This document shows positions 1 through 11,680 of a stretch of 64,000 nt of DNA, one piece after another. The position numbers were made by a program, and so were the translations under genes. The stretch is from Piezodorus guildinii (lineage: Eukaryota > Arthropoda > Insecta > Hemiptera > Pentatomidae). The stretch lies in contig CM041292.1 in the NCBI GenBank assembly GCA_023052935.1, forward strand, positions 93,541,169 to 93,605,168, in the 5' to 3' direction. The stretch's first letter is position 1. Each line of letters begins with the position of its first letter. The notes under the pieces were generated by a model that saw only the letters and a program-made list of their open reading frames with translations, was not told the DNA's origin and made no database searches.

Positions 1-258
1 GGGTCTTGTAATAAGTACATATACTATAGATTTGTACTACTTCAAAGGCAACGGTCGTGCAATGAGGCGATTATACCTAGATCACACCCACCGCCCTGGT
101 TATTCCCGTTTTTGGATACCCACTTTAAAGAGGTTGGGTCTGCCCCAAAGTGGTGTCCATAGCTAGGGGTCACCTCTCGGCTGAATTAACGGAATAAATA
201 ATATTCGAACCCTAAACCCGGAGAACATTAGACTATCCACTAGACCACGCCGATCTCC
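1..258 (-). repeat. tRNA-derived SINE, family A (body copy, cut by window edge)
   Basis: The segment matches the copy at 60586-60856 along its length. The shared landmarks are a 'ggtacccactttaaag' block, a 'tctgcccca' block, 'ctcggctgaa' and a terminal block ending 'ccactagaccacgccg'. Read on the minus strand, the terminal block is a tRNA-like head: an A-box-like TGGTCTAGTGGATAG is followed about 30 nt later by a B-box-like region, here decayed. The body lies at lower coordinates. The window starts inside or at the tail, so the true 3' end is not seen. Confidence 0.7.
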
Positions 259-524
259 CCTCACCTCCTTCCTCCGTTATCTATACGTTATATTAATTTT
301 CAAGTCATTCTCTATTTTATAATAAAAAATCCTTCTTCCCAGGAAACAAAATCAAGTGCGCGAAACACGACTTTCAGTCAGCATCCTTGATTAGATCAAT
401 TTTCAGGTAAACTAAACTTTAAAAAAAAATTATATTGTTTCGACGGAAACATTTAATTTAAATTGAGTTATATAGCAATTTAAATTATTATCTACAACGG
501 TTTATGGCATTTTTGTAACTCTGC

Positions 525-582
<58 letters not shown>

Positions 583-789
583 GCTTTTTATGTTGCATTA
601 CGTTTTTTCTAAAATATTTAGGTTTCCAACGGTATATTATTCATCTATATGATATTAACCAAATGATATCTACATTTCTTTAAACGTAAAACCATCTTCG
701 AATGACTAATAAATTATACCAACTACATGAACACATAAACAAACATGTTCAAAACATGGCTACTACTAATACCCCTTAAATAGCTCGGT
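259..789. other. A+T-rich stretch with an (AT)n microsatellite
   Basis: No gene or recognisable element is seen. Alternating TA/AT occupies roughly 529-582 and is broken once by an 'atatta' interruption. Confidence 0.6.
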
Positions 790-905
790 GCAGGCTGAGG
801 AGGAGTTGGATTAGGGACCTCTTGGTCTTAAAATATGATTATGCTTATTGTCATGAGGAAGCACAACTGGGTGCTGTCTCCCTCATGGGTACCCATGCGT
901 GTTTA
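790..905 (+). repeat. Jockey-type LINE 3' fragment (family C)
   Basis: A 'gctgaggaggag' block followed by 'gggtgctgtctccctcatg' matches, in reverse complement, the C-terminal and 3' UTR part of the fragment at 45037-45350. No coding capacity remains. Confidence 0.35.
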
Positions 906-1019
906 TGAAATAAAATATTCCTATTGTAATATGTTTTTACAGGTGCAAATGAAATGATTAACCACAAAAATATAAACCTATAGAAAAATAACCTTTAAGA
1001 ATATTTCTGCAGTTGAAAC

Positions 1020-1665
1020 TTTTTCCTTCGGTTTGTTATCAAATTCTTTTATATTTCATATTCACCCATTTTTAATCAATACTAAGAAGGATAAATAGTT
1101 AATTATTCATAATCATAAATAAATACAATAATAAAAGTATTTTGGAGGGAGGCATTTAGAAAATCTGGCTTTCAAGCCCTATTACTCTATTTCAATCAGA
1201 ATGAAACCTACATGAAATTAAAGCCCATTTAATTTTTAAACTATACAACATTTAATACAAATTGTTAGAGTCGTTTTTGTGGAAAAGGTAAAAATGCCTC
1301 GTATAAAGTTATAATTTTAATATGCCAATTTTGAAGAAAAAGTTGCTGTGATATCAGAGGCATTTACTCATCCTTATTATGTGCTTATTATTTTACAACC
1401 CATCCTTTTGGAGCTAGAGTTAGCTTTTGGAGCTAGAGTTAGCTTTTGGAGCTAGAGAGTTTAGCTATTAGCTTGGAGCTAGAGTTAACAAATGCAGACA
1501 CAAAGACACATACATACGGGTGATCTTTTTTGTGGGACTTGGTCATTTGGACTCAGGGATTAGACTAATCCTGTATTTCCGCTGAAGGGTGGAATTAAAA
1601 AACATTTCACGATCGCAATACCTTATTTTACTATATATTCGATATATGAATAAGTGAAAGTAATA
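1020..1665 (+). repeat. Interspersed repeat family H, copy 1
   Basis: This is one of five diverged copies in the window (also near 7380, 15985, 42360 and 61490). Shared landmarks in order are 'atcagaatgaaacctac', 'aaagcccatttaa', a 'gacttggtcatttggactc' block, 'gtatttccgctgaa' and 'tttcacgatcgcaata', then a terminal T/A-rich hairpin ending 'gaaagtaa'. This copy also has a local duplication of 'tttggagctagagttagc' near 1409-1450. No ORF is present and I cannot assign the family to a class. The end hairpin suggests a defined terminus. Confidence 0.6.
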
Positions 1666-1933
1666 ACTCATTATTTATAAAATATTAAGGATAATAAATG
1701 CTGTAAATACAAAAGTGTGTAAGTATTTATATATGTAGAAAAAAAGTAATAATTATGTATTATTATTCGTGACATTTTCGAAGAAAGGAGGGTATTATTA
1801 TAAATATAAACTAGCCGGGGGCGGTGGGAGACCACCCCGAAGAGGAATGGCGGTGGGGGTGGGTCAGCGGGGGTGAGTAATGTCGGGGTGGCTATTAGCC
1901 GGCCACTCCATCGATCGCCCTGCCCTTCTGTCT

Positions 1934-2025
<92 letters not shown>

Positions 2026-2070
2026 GCTCCTCTCTCTCTCTCTCTCTCACTCTCTCTCTCTCTCCCTCTT
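1934..2070. repeat. (CT)n microsatellite
   Basis: A nearly uninterrupted CT dinucleotide tract of about 130 bp has a few interruptions near 2023-2050. It lies just after a G-rich patch (about 1815-1880). The tract keeps several frames open and generates spurious Ser-Leu repeat ORFs. Confidence 0.95.
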
Positions 2071-2395
2071 AGTACAGCTCTCTCTTTCCCTATCATTTAT
2101 CCACCGATTCCGGACTCTCTCCTTCTTTCTTTTGCAACTTCTCTTGCTCAGTCCTACTTCACCGTTGAAATAGCTGTTATCAGTAAATGAAGGGGATAGT
2201 TTTCCAGCTACTTATTCAATAAAGGGCATCAACTGATATCGAAGCCTAATGACCACAATTTATATTTTGGTTCAAGTTAAAATGAAGTATGATAGTTACA
2301 AAATGCATTGTTTACAAGGTACCAAATATTTTAAATGGACGATTCAAATATACGTATTTTAAAAATGTGGGAACGGTTGATTGTATGTAGATATC

Positions 2396-2673
2396 GAGAA
2401 GATAATTCGGGGTGCAGTCACCAAAACACTTAATTAACTAGAAACATAATTTAAAGTGCCAACGTTTCGGCCTAAATTTAAGGCCATCTTCAGGGCGATT
2501 GAAGGAGGGAGATCACAACAACTGTTTTACGCTAATGACAATATATTATTATTGTTGAGATCTCCCTTCTTCAATCACCCTAAAGATGGTCTGAAATTTA
2601 GGCAGAAACCTTGGAACATTAAATTAAGTTTCTATTTAAGTATTTTGATAACTGCACACCGAATTATCTTCTC
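2396..2673. mobile_element. Foldback (snap-back) element with ~115-bp inverted arms
   Basis: Left arm 2396-2513 and right arm 2558-2673 are imperfect inverted repeats around a short loop; the outer ends read 'gagaagataattcgg' and its complement. No ORF is credible. The left arm on the minus strand carries CTGAAGA, then a GGCC/GGCC hairpin, then GAAAC (2464-2493), a layout like a hammerhead ribozyme core. A shortened relative lies at 56081-56228. Confidence 0.8.
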
Positions 2674-3891
2674 CTTAATATATATTTTAATATCATTCGA
2701 ACAAAGTGTTTAAATTCTAATTCGATCAATATTCATGATGCATGGTTGTAAAGTTTCGTTCGTAGACGAAACTAAATTTAATTCCAAAATTGAAATATAA
2801 AAACTAGATTAATTAAGATCCATTATGAGATTTAATGGTTTTATATGAAACTTGTTTGTTTTATTTATATATTCATGATTATCAAGGAAAACAAAAACTG
2901 CATATACAGGTTAAAATATAGTTAAATAAAACACTCGGGAAATAACAAACAAAGAGTTGTGTTATAATATTTCGGGAAAAGTAACCAATTAAAAGATATA
3001 ATTAAAACATTATAAAGATCATAGTATAATGTATTACTTATTTAAATTTCAAAGTGATTTCTAAGGTTCTCAATTAGATAGAATACTTTTGTTTAAGACA
3101 TAACCAATATCTCTTTCCTTATTTATATTTTAGTATAAGCACAGAAATAATTTAACGTCGGAATCGTGCTTTAATAATGAAAGTTAATCATATATGAATA
3201 AAATAACATGCTGAAATTTCAGCTAGTTGTTGAAATAAAAATTAATCCATCGGTGTGATCTATAGAAAAAAAGCAATATACATATATTCATCATATCGTA
3301 GGTGACAGGAGAGACAATAAATGTTGAGTAAAACAAACAACAGAACAAAAACTCACTCCATGGGTGCAAAAATTGGAAGCGAATGAATAAAATGGAATGG
3401 TAGGTCCAGCCAAATGTAAGTCTTGATACGAACCAAAGTTATTGCATCATTTTGTTTTTCTCTTTTTATTAAAATACACGGGCAATGCCCATTACAATGT
3501 TTAAAATAGGAATAAGTAGGCATAATTATAACCTTCAGAACAAGATGAAAGAAATTAAAATCATAAATATAGCAATTAGGGTAAACATTAATAGAATTTT
3601 AAGAAAAAGTAAAAATGATAAACAATGAAATTTAAGCATTAACAGAATATATTTATAATCAAACTTGGATTATGTAACATAAAAATTAGGTAATAAATAT
3701 AAAATAATAATATTTTATGCACAACGTGATTTAATATAGCTACAAAATAGTATATTACAATAAAATAAATTAAAAGAGACTAGTTTAAAACAGATGTAAC
3801 GAGCGATAGCGTTTGAAATTTAGTTTTGATAACATCTATATTGCTGCAGAAGACGTGAATGTTATCAGCCAACTCGTTAGTGATTCTCATC
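2674..3891. other. A+T-rich sequence without recognisable genes
   Basis: I see no coding region, tRNA-like head or inverted repeat that I can support here. Confidence 0.5.
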
Positions 3892-3895
3892 ATAT

Positions 3896-4042
3896 GAGAC
3901 GTTGATTTCCAAAAGGTACTATATCCATTCTAGGAAATTTTACAGGAAGCGTGAAAATCTCTCATTACTATATTATTAAACCAGCTAATTTGGGTCTTTT
4001 TGCCTTAAAATTTAGAATTATTTTTTTACTATAATAATAACA

Positions 4043-4078
<36 letters not shown>

Positions 4079-4417
4079 CTTTGAGCAATATTACAATCTG
4101 TCCAATTCAGGACATTTTTAATAGTGATAACGTACAACATTCATACTACATTCACACGATATATACAAAACTATAAAAACATCATATTAAAGTTATGAAA
4201 TGATTTTTTTTAGAATGGTTTGGAACGAAAATAAATGCGTAATTAGTACTTTTAGAAAATGACAGCATTTCTAAATCGTGTTTTTTAAGGACTTGAGAAT
4301 TAATTAGATAATATCAAATAGTATATTTAGATAGAACTAAATGATGAGAATACAAATATGTAAAAAAATCAATTTCGTAAAAAATGTCCTTTAGTACCTT
4401 TTGGAAATCAACGCCTC
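3896..4417. mobile_element. MITE (family M) with ~25-bp TIRs, interrupted by a LINE tail
   Basis: The ends read 'gagacgttgatttccaaaag' and its complement (right end one base different), and the 4-bp flanks are ATAT on both sides (3892-3895, 4418-4421). The element is a second copy of the MITE at 40354-40738, aligning along its length except for an insertion at 4045-4177. No transposase is encoded, so it is non-autonomous. The superfamily is unclear; a 4-bp target duplication is compatible with both copies. Confidence 0.85.
4045..4177 (-). mobile_element. 5'-truncated Jockey-type LINE 3' end inserted in the MITE
   Basis: A run of about 30 T begins the insert, so its poly(A) tail lies on the minus strand. 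The reverse complement ends 'gtaatattgctcaaa' plus poly(A), matching the 3' ends at 37605-37803 and 45503-45671. The flanks share 'aacatc' (4039-4044 and 4178-4183), a short candidate target duplication. The 40354-40738 copy of the host MITE lacks the insert. Confidence 0.7.
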
Positions 4418-4667
4418 ATATGTGGAATAGAGGTGCATGATATAAATAATTAGTAGGGAGATGTCTCTTAGAAAAACACTGGGGACTAAGGCAATATGTA
4501 TTATTTATAAAAATAAACAAAACTTCATAAATTAGTTAAAATCATTAACTTCAATCATATAGCTCGTAATTAGGTGCCATTTATATTAGTTAAACATTAC
4601 TTGCTGCATAGCTAACTCAAAAATACCAATGTGAAGATTGATACCATAAATCACTTGAAGGTAAAAC

Positions 4668-5570
4668 TTTTTTTCTTTTTTTTAAACATATTTATTGATA
4701 TTTACAACTGTATCAGGCGCCTCGGAGAATTATCCGGAATTAAAGAGGAAGAAAGGATTGAAACTAGTGGGTTAGAGTGAGATTGGAATTTGTCATGAAA
4801 GGATTGATACCTGGTCCGGGCCAAATCATTAACATAGGGAACATTAAGGTCTTTATGGATAAGTTTATTCGTGACAGAGTAAGGAGCGTTGAGGATTTTA
4901 CAAAGGATTTTGGATTGTAAGGATTGGATGCGGGAAGAATTTGATGGTTTAGTAGAGCCCTAAAGCTCTACTCCGTAAGTCCAGATTGGTCTTATAATAG
5001 TCATGTAGATGAGCCTTTTGTAGTTCAGAGGAAGGTTTGATCGTTTGTCTAGTAAGTGTTGAAGTAGCCTAAAGCGGCGAGCAGTTTCTTGTCGTTTTAG
5101 TCGTGTATGTGGATTCCAAGTTAGGCGTTTGTCAAGAAGAAGTCCTAGGTATCGGATCTATTCAACAGGAACTAGTTGAGTGTTATTAAAGGATACTTTA
5201 GGGCAGGAAGTCAAAGGTTTACGGCAAAGGGTAAAGATTATTTGATGGGATTTGTTGGAATTTATTTTTATTCTCCAGTTCTGACACCATACTTCTAGGT
5301 CTTTGATGTGGGCTCGGAGGGTATTTGAAGCAACAAATGGATCTTTTTGAACTGATAACACGCAGGTGTCATCAGCATAGGTAGAAAGGACAGTGTTAGG
5401 ATGGGTTGGGATATCAGCTGTATATACTGTGTATAGAATGGGTCCTAGAATACTGCCTTGAGGAACACCAGCAGTCTGTGTAAAAAAGGATGAATAGGAA
5501 CTATTGTGATTAATTTTGAAGGATCTATCACAGAGGTAGGATTGAAGAATCAGGAAATATGTGGGAGGAA
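4668..5570 (-). pseudogene. 5'-truncated Jockey-clade LINE, reverse transcriptase C-terminal half
   Basis: On the minus strand this encodes the end of a Jockey-type reverse transcriptase. Near 5450-5400 it reads GVPQGSILGPILY, then YADDTCVLS, which carries the YADD catalytic motif, and then a thumb region (67 residues, 5361-5158) with WCQNWRIKIN. The frame then decays. The 3' end carries the family's TTTATTGATATTTACAAC-type block and a T-rich start near 4668. The flanks share 'aaggtaaaactt' (4658-4669 and 5571-5582), a 12-bp target duplication partly ambiguous with the tail. The copy therefore looks like a complete 5'-truncated retroposition event that later decayed. It is non-functional. Confidence 0.85.
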
Positions 5571-5582
5571 AAGGTAAAACTT

Positions 5583-6464
5583 AAAATAATTATTAAAAGG
5601 AATAGTTCAAGGGTTCCAATTATACTTCGACAGAAAATGAACAAATGTTCGTTTATACAGCTACAATTCATATGTAGTTTTAACCAACTATTTTATGTTT
5701 TAAGCAAATATTCCATCCAGAGCTGTTTTAACCCAGAGTTCGGATAAGTCTATTATTTAGAGGTTTTGAGTTATTGCTGCTATCCGTTAGCTCAAAAAAA
5801 GTAATTTTAGGTGATTGTTTCTATTAAGAGGATAAAGATGATAGTAACATATTATAAGCTTTATAATGTGTAAAAGGGAATACTCCATGTCAAACTGGGA
5901 AAGTAGCTAATAAGTCCTGATAATTTTGTTTCGTATCTTATAACAAATTAATATTAAAGGCAATGTTTTGTTTAAATAAATGATTATTTTAATTTATTTT
6001 TCTTATGTAAAATTATTATTTCATCAACAATGGTGTATTTTTATATGATAATAACTTTCTTTCACTGGAATTTATATAAGTCTGTGGAGGCATCACCCCA
6101 AAGTAATTATTTAAATAATAATGTTAAGTTGAATAATAATAAATAGATAATAAAAAATAAATGTTGTAATAATAATGCATATTTTGTAAATGATTTGTTA
6201 ATATATACAATTTTGGCCTTGGTTGTTTAACTAGGACCAACAGAGGACGCCAAAACCTCACATGTGTGTGTCAAATATGGCCATCATGGTTTATTGTGCT
6301 CTGTCTTCAATAAATGCTATTAATGAATTAGTGTGTCTTATTAATGAGTAAAAACCGATACAAGTCCATGGCTTTCTTCAAAAATTGTACTATAAGTGCT
6401 TTATCCAACCTGAAGTTTAAGGAACAGTTATTTTAGTGCTTTTAATATGCCAATGACATTAACA
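5583..6464. other. A+T-rich sequence without recognisable genes
   Basis: Nothing supportable was found; short ORFs here have no family resemblance. Confidence 0.5.
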
Positions 6465-6575
6465 TATTTTTTTTATTTGTAGTAATTTACAATTGCATTA
6501 AAGAAAGCAAGGAGTAAATATGCAGAATGAAAAAAAAAGTCATGAAAATGAGAAAGAACTACCGAGTAGTGGTAG
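6465..6575 (-). repeat. Jockey-type LINE 3' tail fragment
   Basis: 'agtaatttacaattgcat', 'gagtaaatatgcag' and 'gaactaccgagtagtggtag' parallel the minus-strand LINE tails at 14300-14440 and 25945-26060. No coding sequence is left. Confidence 0.5.
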
Positions 6576-7139
6576 CAACATTAACATAAATGGAAAAATC
6601 ACTCAAAACACATGATGGGAAGGGTTCAAATTTTAAAAGCGCTCTCTTGGAAAAATGAAAGGGACTTATTCTGTTCCCCTGTACCGATCATTTGTAATAG
6701 TACATATTCATGGTAAAAAGTAAACAAAAATTAAATTACCGTAATATTGTTTTTTTAAAAGTTTATTTGAAAGACAAAAACAGGCTATTGGCAAACTGTC
6801 AAAGAGAATAAATAAATGGAGGAAAGAAAACTGCCCCCACCCCTGTGTAGGGGAGGGTTAGGGTCATTGATGTAGCGGCCGGCAATTCTGTTGGCCCTCC
6901 ATCCGGCCACTCAATATATTCACCTCTTTCACCAAGTACGGTCTGCGAGTTTGCCTTCCGTGTTATTGTATCAGGATATTTTAATTTTTTTTTTGGTATT
7001 TTTTAAATCATTCTCCATCACTCAAATATATAACAAAGTTTATTTTTAGATGTTGGATGAAAAAAACACCAAAAAAACATTTTTGGTTAGTCCCACGAGC
7101 GGTAAAATATTATTTGTAGAACTTACCCTTATCATCATA

Positions 7140-7140
<1 letters not shown>
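6576..7140. other. Unassigned sequence with a small G+C-richer patch
   Basis: A G+C-richer patch lies at about 6830-6960. No ORF or repeat match is recognised. Confidence 0.4.

Positions 7141-7203
<63 letters not shown>
7141..7203. repeat. (AT)n microsatellite
   Basis: About 62 bp of pure alternating A and T. Confidence 0.95.
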
Positions 7204-7208
<5 letters not shown>

Positions 7209-7379
7209 CATATTTGTTTTGTTTTTTAATTATTTATTGAATAATAAATAATATAATCACTTTACATTCTGTTCACAATTTCTTTTGTAAATTCTCAATT
7301 TGTTAGCTGTCCAACAGTATTTTATTATACATCTTTATTAATGTTCTTATGTTCTAAATTTGTGTAAAAATACTTTTTT

Positions 7380-7850
7380 CACCTTTAGGTAGATATTATG
7401 CGTTCAATTTATATACGAGTATTTACCAGTTTCCTATCAATACTATGCTAACAAGATGATATGTTTATTTTTTTGGAATATACAAAATTAAAGTACCTTT
7501 AGAAGACGAGAAGTAAAAGAATTCTGAATTTAAACTCTGTCATTTCAATCAGAATGAAACAAACTTCATATTAAAGCTCAATAAGTGGCACTTCTGGTTT
7601 GCGGATTTTTATTAAAACGTTACCACAGCATCTTAAGCTTTCCTGGAAAGCTTTAATCAGCTGTATTATTTAGTTTTGTACAAATTTTCGTTTTCCTGCT
7701 TTACTTACCACACACACTTGATTGACTTGATTATTTGGACTCGGGTGATACTAAAACTGTGATTTTTTTAGGAAAACTGTAATTCGAAAATTTTCACGTT
7801 CTCAATATTTTTCCTTCTTATATATGAAATACATAGTTAGCTGAAAGTAA
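7380..7850 (+). repeat. Interspersed repeat family H, copy 2
   Basis: It shares 'ttcaatcagaatgaaac', 'ttatttggactcgggtga', 'aattcgaaaattttcacg' and a terminal 'gctgaaagtaag' with the other four copies. It is diverged and has no ORF. Confidence 0.55.
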
Positions 7851-8269
7851 GAAGTAAAGAATCAGTTTGAGATGATATTGAGACTGTAGAATTATTCGGA
7901 GATGATCATAATTTATATTGAAGGTATGATTTCTTCATATTGGAGATCTGAGAGTGGTTGAACAGACATAATATTTATTATCTTTTCTTTTTTAATTTTT
8001 GAGGAAGTTTTTCTTAATATTACACACTTAAATAAGCACCCATAACTTCCTTTTGCTAATTATCTATTTGATTTCATAATACTTTTCATCATTTATCATG
8101 AATCAGGGTCCTTTCCCCATTCTCAAGACTTATATTGATTAAACTGGTCTGCAAAAAAAAAATTATTTTTTTTACATCCTTTCTGTTTCATGCATAACGA
8201 ATGATAAATTAGATAATTCTGAATAGAAATATAGTGTCAAATCTTCCGTATCACATATATAGCATTTCC

Positions 8270-8395
8270 AAGTCAATTGTAACCTTTTCCAAGTCAAATG
8301 TAACTTTTTCCAAGCCAAATGTAACCTTTTCCAAGTCAAATGTCACCTTTTCCATTTCAAATGTTACCTTTTCCAAGTCAAATGTCACTTTTTTC
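8270..8395 (+). repeat. 21-bp minisatellite, left arm (6 units)
   Basis: Six consecutive 21-bp units of the type 'aagtcaaatgtaacctttt' plus 'cc', with one 'atttcaaatg' variant unit. Because 21 bp is seven codons, the array stays open as a heptapeptide repeat. I regard the predicted peptide as a by-product. Confidence 0.95.
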
Positions 8396-8638
8396 TTCAC
8401 TTCTAGCCTTAAATATTCCGTTTTATTTATTTTTGAAAAATAATTAGTTTAATTAACATTATGACTTTTTTAATATTTTTGGCATATCATATCGGTATTT
8501 TTTTTTTGTTTTTTTAGATATTTGATATCAAGTTCAGTTTTTTACTAGCTAATATTTAAAAAACTAATTATCGTCTATTTAGTTTTAAGATAGTTATTGA
8601 TTTTGAGTTTGTAGAGGGGAGGGGTAGTTTTTGTGAAT

Positions 8639-9390
8639 AATTAATGTGTTTTCGGGTATTATAATTACGTTTTTCGAGCTGTATTTTTTATCGCTCGCTT
8701 GCATGTTAACTCGCATTAACTTTTAATGTTTTTTATTGATATAGGGATTAATTAATGTGCTTTCGGGTGGTTATGATTACGTTTTTTGAGCTGTATCTTT
8801 TATCGGTCATGCGTATTTCAACTCGCATTGACTTTTAATGTTTTTTATTGATATAGGGATTAATCAATGTGTTTTCGGGTATTATAATTACGTTTTTCGA
8901 ACTGTATTTTTTATCGCTCGCGTGCATGTTAACTCGCATTAACTTTTAATGTTTTTTATTGATATAGGGATTAATTAATGTGCTTTCGGGTGGTTATGAT
9001 TACGTTTTTTGAGTTGTATCTTTTATCGGTCATGCGTATTTCAACTCGCATTTACTTTTAATGTTTTTTATTGATATAGGGATTAATTATTTTGCTTTCG
9101 GGTGGTTATGATTACGTTTTTTGAGCTGTATCTTTTATCTGTCATGCGTATTTCTACTCGCATTGACTTTTAATGTTTTTTAATGATATATGGATTAATA
9201 AATGTGTTTTCGGGTATTATAATTACGTTTTTCGAACTGTATTTTTTATCGCTCGCGTGCATGTTACCTCGCATTAACTTTTAATGTTTTTTATTGATAT
9301 AGGGATTAATTATTTTGCTTTCGGGTGGTTATGATTACGTTTTTCGAGCTGTATTTTTTATCGCTCGCGCTTATTTTAACTAAAATTTAC
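8639..9390 (+). repeat. ~111-bp tandem array, left arm
   Basis: Seven good units occur, with starts near 8639, 8750, 8862, 8972, 9082, 9195 and 9306. Two subtypes occur: A has 'gtgttttcgggtattataat' and 'cgctcgc..gcatgtta'; B has 'gtgctttcgggtggttatga' and 'cggtcatgcgtatttc'. The order from outside is A, B, A, B, B, A, then a B-to-A hybrid. Further units from about 9400 to 10010 are recognisable but increasingly degenerate. Confidence 0.9.
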
Positions 9391-10244
9391 TTTTAATGGG
9401 GTTGATAATTGTGTTTTCTGGTCCTATAATTACTTTTTTTGAGTTTTATTTTGTCATGGCTCCCACGCATTTATCTCGAATTCACTTTTAATCTTTTTAT
9501 TTTTATAGAGATCTATCCTTGTGTTTTCGCGGGGTTATGAAAATGTTTAAAAGGTTTTTTATTATCACTTGTGTGGATTTCTACTCGCCTTTATCTTTAA
9601 TATATTTTTATTGTTATTGGGATTGATTATTTTGTTTTTTGTTCTCATTATAACGTTGCTGAAATATACATCGTTTAGCTTTTTTTTTTTTTTTTTTTTT
9701 TACTTTTTTTTATATTATTATTATTTTATAAAAGGATTAGTTATAGTTCCTTTTCAAGCGTCCTGAGTAAATTTTTTGAACTAAATCTGTTGTAAAGGAC
9801 CGCTTCCTAACTTGGTCTTACAATTATTTGATAATTTAATTGGGAATCGTTTATTCTATTTTCGGATGTTCTGATAACATTATTTGAACCAAATTTGTTA
9901 TCGCTTTTACTCATTTTAAGTTACTGTTCCTATTTCAGAAATAATCGATAGAGGGAACGTTTATATTGTTTTCGGGAATACTAATAGAGTTTATGACATT
10001 TTTTTTAGAGTTAGTTCACTTTTTAACTTAAATAAAAAGTGATCTAGAAGAATGCGCAATCGCGATGTAACGTCCAGATCAAAAATGTAATCAGATCCTG
10101 CAAAAAACACAATAAATAATTTTTACATCAAATTATAACATAATACCTAATACCTACGGTCTGTAGAAATTCCCAAGCGCATAAAAGAATAAAGTTCACA
10201 ACACGTTATAAGAATCCCCTAAAACAAAAAACAAAAAAAAGACC

Positions 10245-11245
10245 ACTGCAAACGCAAGTTGAAATACGCATAAGCGATAAAAGATACAGCTCAAAAAACG
10301 TAATAATAGCCTCCCCCCCCCCCCAAAAAAAAAGAAAAATAATAAATCCCTATATCAATAAAAAACATTAAAATTAAATGCGAGTTGAAATACGCAAAAG
10401 CGATAAAAGATACAGCTCAAAAAAACGTAATAATAGCCTCCCCCCCCGAAAAAAAAGAAAAATAATAAATCCCTATATCAATAAAAAACATTAAAATTAA
10501 ATGCGAGTTGAAATACGCAAAAGCGATAAAAGATACATCTCATAAAACGTAATCATAACCACCCGACAGCAAAACAATTAATCCCTATATCAATAAAAAA
10601 CATTAAAAGTAAATGCGAGTTGAAATACGCATGACCGATAAAATATACAGCTCAAAAAACGTAATCATAGCCCCCCGAAAGACAAATAATTAATCCCTAT
10701 ATCAATAAAAAACATTAAAAGTTAATTCGAGTTAACATGCACGCGAGCGATAAAAAATACAGTTCGAAAAACGTAATTATAATACCCGAAAACACATTGA
10801 TTAATCCCTATATCAATAAAAAACATTAAAAGTAAATGCGAGTTGAAATACGCATGACCGATAAAAGATACAGCTCAAAAAACGTAATCATAACCACCCG
10901 AAAGCACATTAATTAATCCCTATATCAATAAAAAACATTAAAAGTTAATGCGAGTTAACATGCACGCGAGCGATAAAAAATACAGTTCGAAAAACGTAAT
11001 TATAATACCCGAAAACACATTGATTAATCCCTATATCAATAAAAAACATTAAAAGTCAATGCGAGTTGAAATACGCATGACCGATAAAAGATACAGCTCA
11101 AAAAACGTAATCATAACCACCCGAAAGCACATTAATTAATCCCTATATCAATAAAAAACATTAAAAGTTAATGCGAGTTAACATGCACGCGAGCGATAAA
11201 AAATACAGCTCGAAAAACGTAATTATAATACCCGAAAACACATAA
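10245..11245 (-). repeat. ~111-bp tandem array, right arm (inverted)
   Basis: At least eight units are marked by 'cctatatcaataaaaaacat' near 10349, 10473, 10582, 10695, 10806, 10919, 11029 and 11141. The order from outside is A, B, A, B, A, B, then B-like variants. The innermost units contain poly(C) runs (10311-10324, 10440-10447). The outer part mirrors the left arm's alternating A/B pattern. Confidence 0.9.
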
Positions 11246-11491
11246 TTATTCACAAAAACTACCCCTCCCCTCTACAAACTCAAAATCAATAACTATCTTA
11301 AAACTAAATAGACGATAATTAGTTTTTTAAATATTAGCTAGTAAAAAACTGAACTTGATATCAAATATCTAAAAAAACAAAAAAAAAATACCGATAAGAT
11401 ATGCCAAAATTATTTAAAAAAAGTCATAATGTTAATTATATTAATTATTTTTTAATAAATGAAACGGAATATTTAAGGCTAGAAGTGAAGA

Positions 11492-11680
11492 AAAAGGTGA
11501 CATTTGACTTGGAAAAGGTAACATTTGAAATGGAAAAGGTGACATTTGAAATGGAAAGGGTTACATTTGACTTGGAAAAGGTGACATTTGAAATGGAAAG
11601 GGTTACATTTGACTTGGAAAAGGTTACATTTGACTTGGAAAAAGTTACATTTGACTTGGAAAAGGTTACAATTGACTTGG
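11492..11680 (-). repeat. 21-bp minisatellite, right arm (9 units)
   Basis: Nine 21-bp units are the inverted counterpart of 8270-8395. The 'gacttgg' and 'gaaatgg' unit types are interspersed. The copy number differs from the left arm, so the arms have changed length independently. Confidence 0.95.

Noticed and set aside
1873..2190. Overlapping Ser-Leu repeat ORFs
   Set aside because: They are produced by the CT microsatellite, which lacks stops in several frames.
8234..8443. ORF of repeated SKSNVTF heptapeptides
   Set aside because: It is the 21-bp minisatellite read in frame; the same array is open on the other strand at the other arm.
9569..9766. Hydrophobic Phe/Tyr-rich ORF resembling a membrane protein
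   Set aside because: Encoded by T-rich decayed 111-bp repeats and a poly(T) run.
8639..11245. CRISPR-like array of regularly spaced repeats
   Set aside because: Whole ~111-bp units are repeated with no unique spacers, in eukaryotic sequence.
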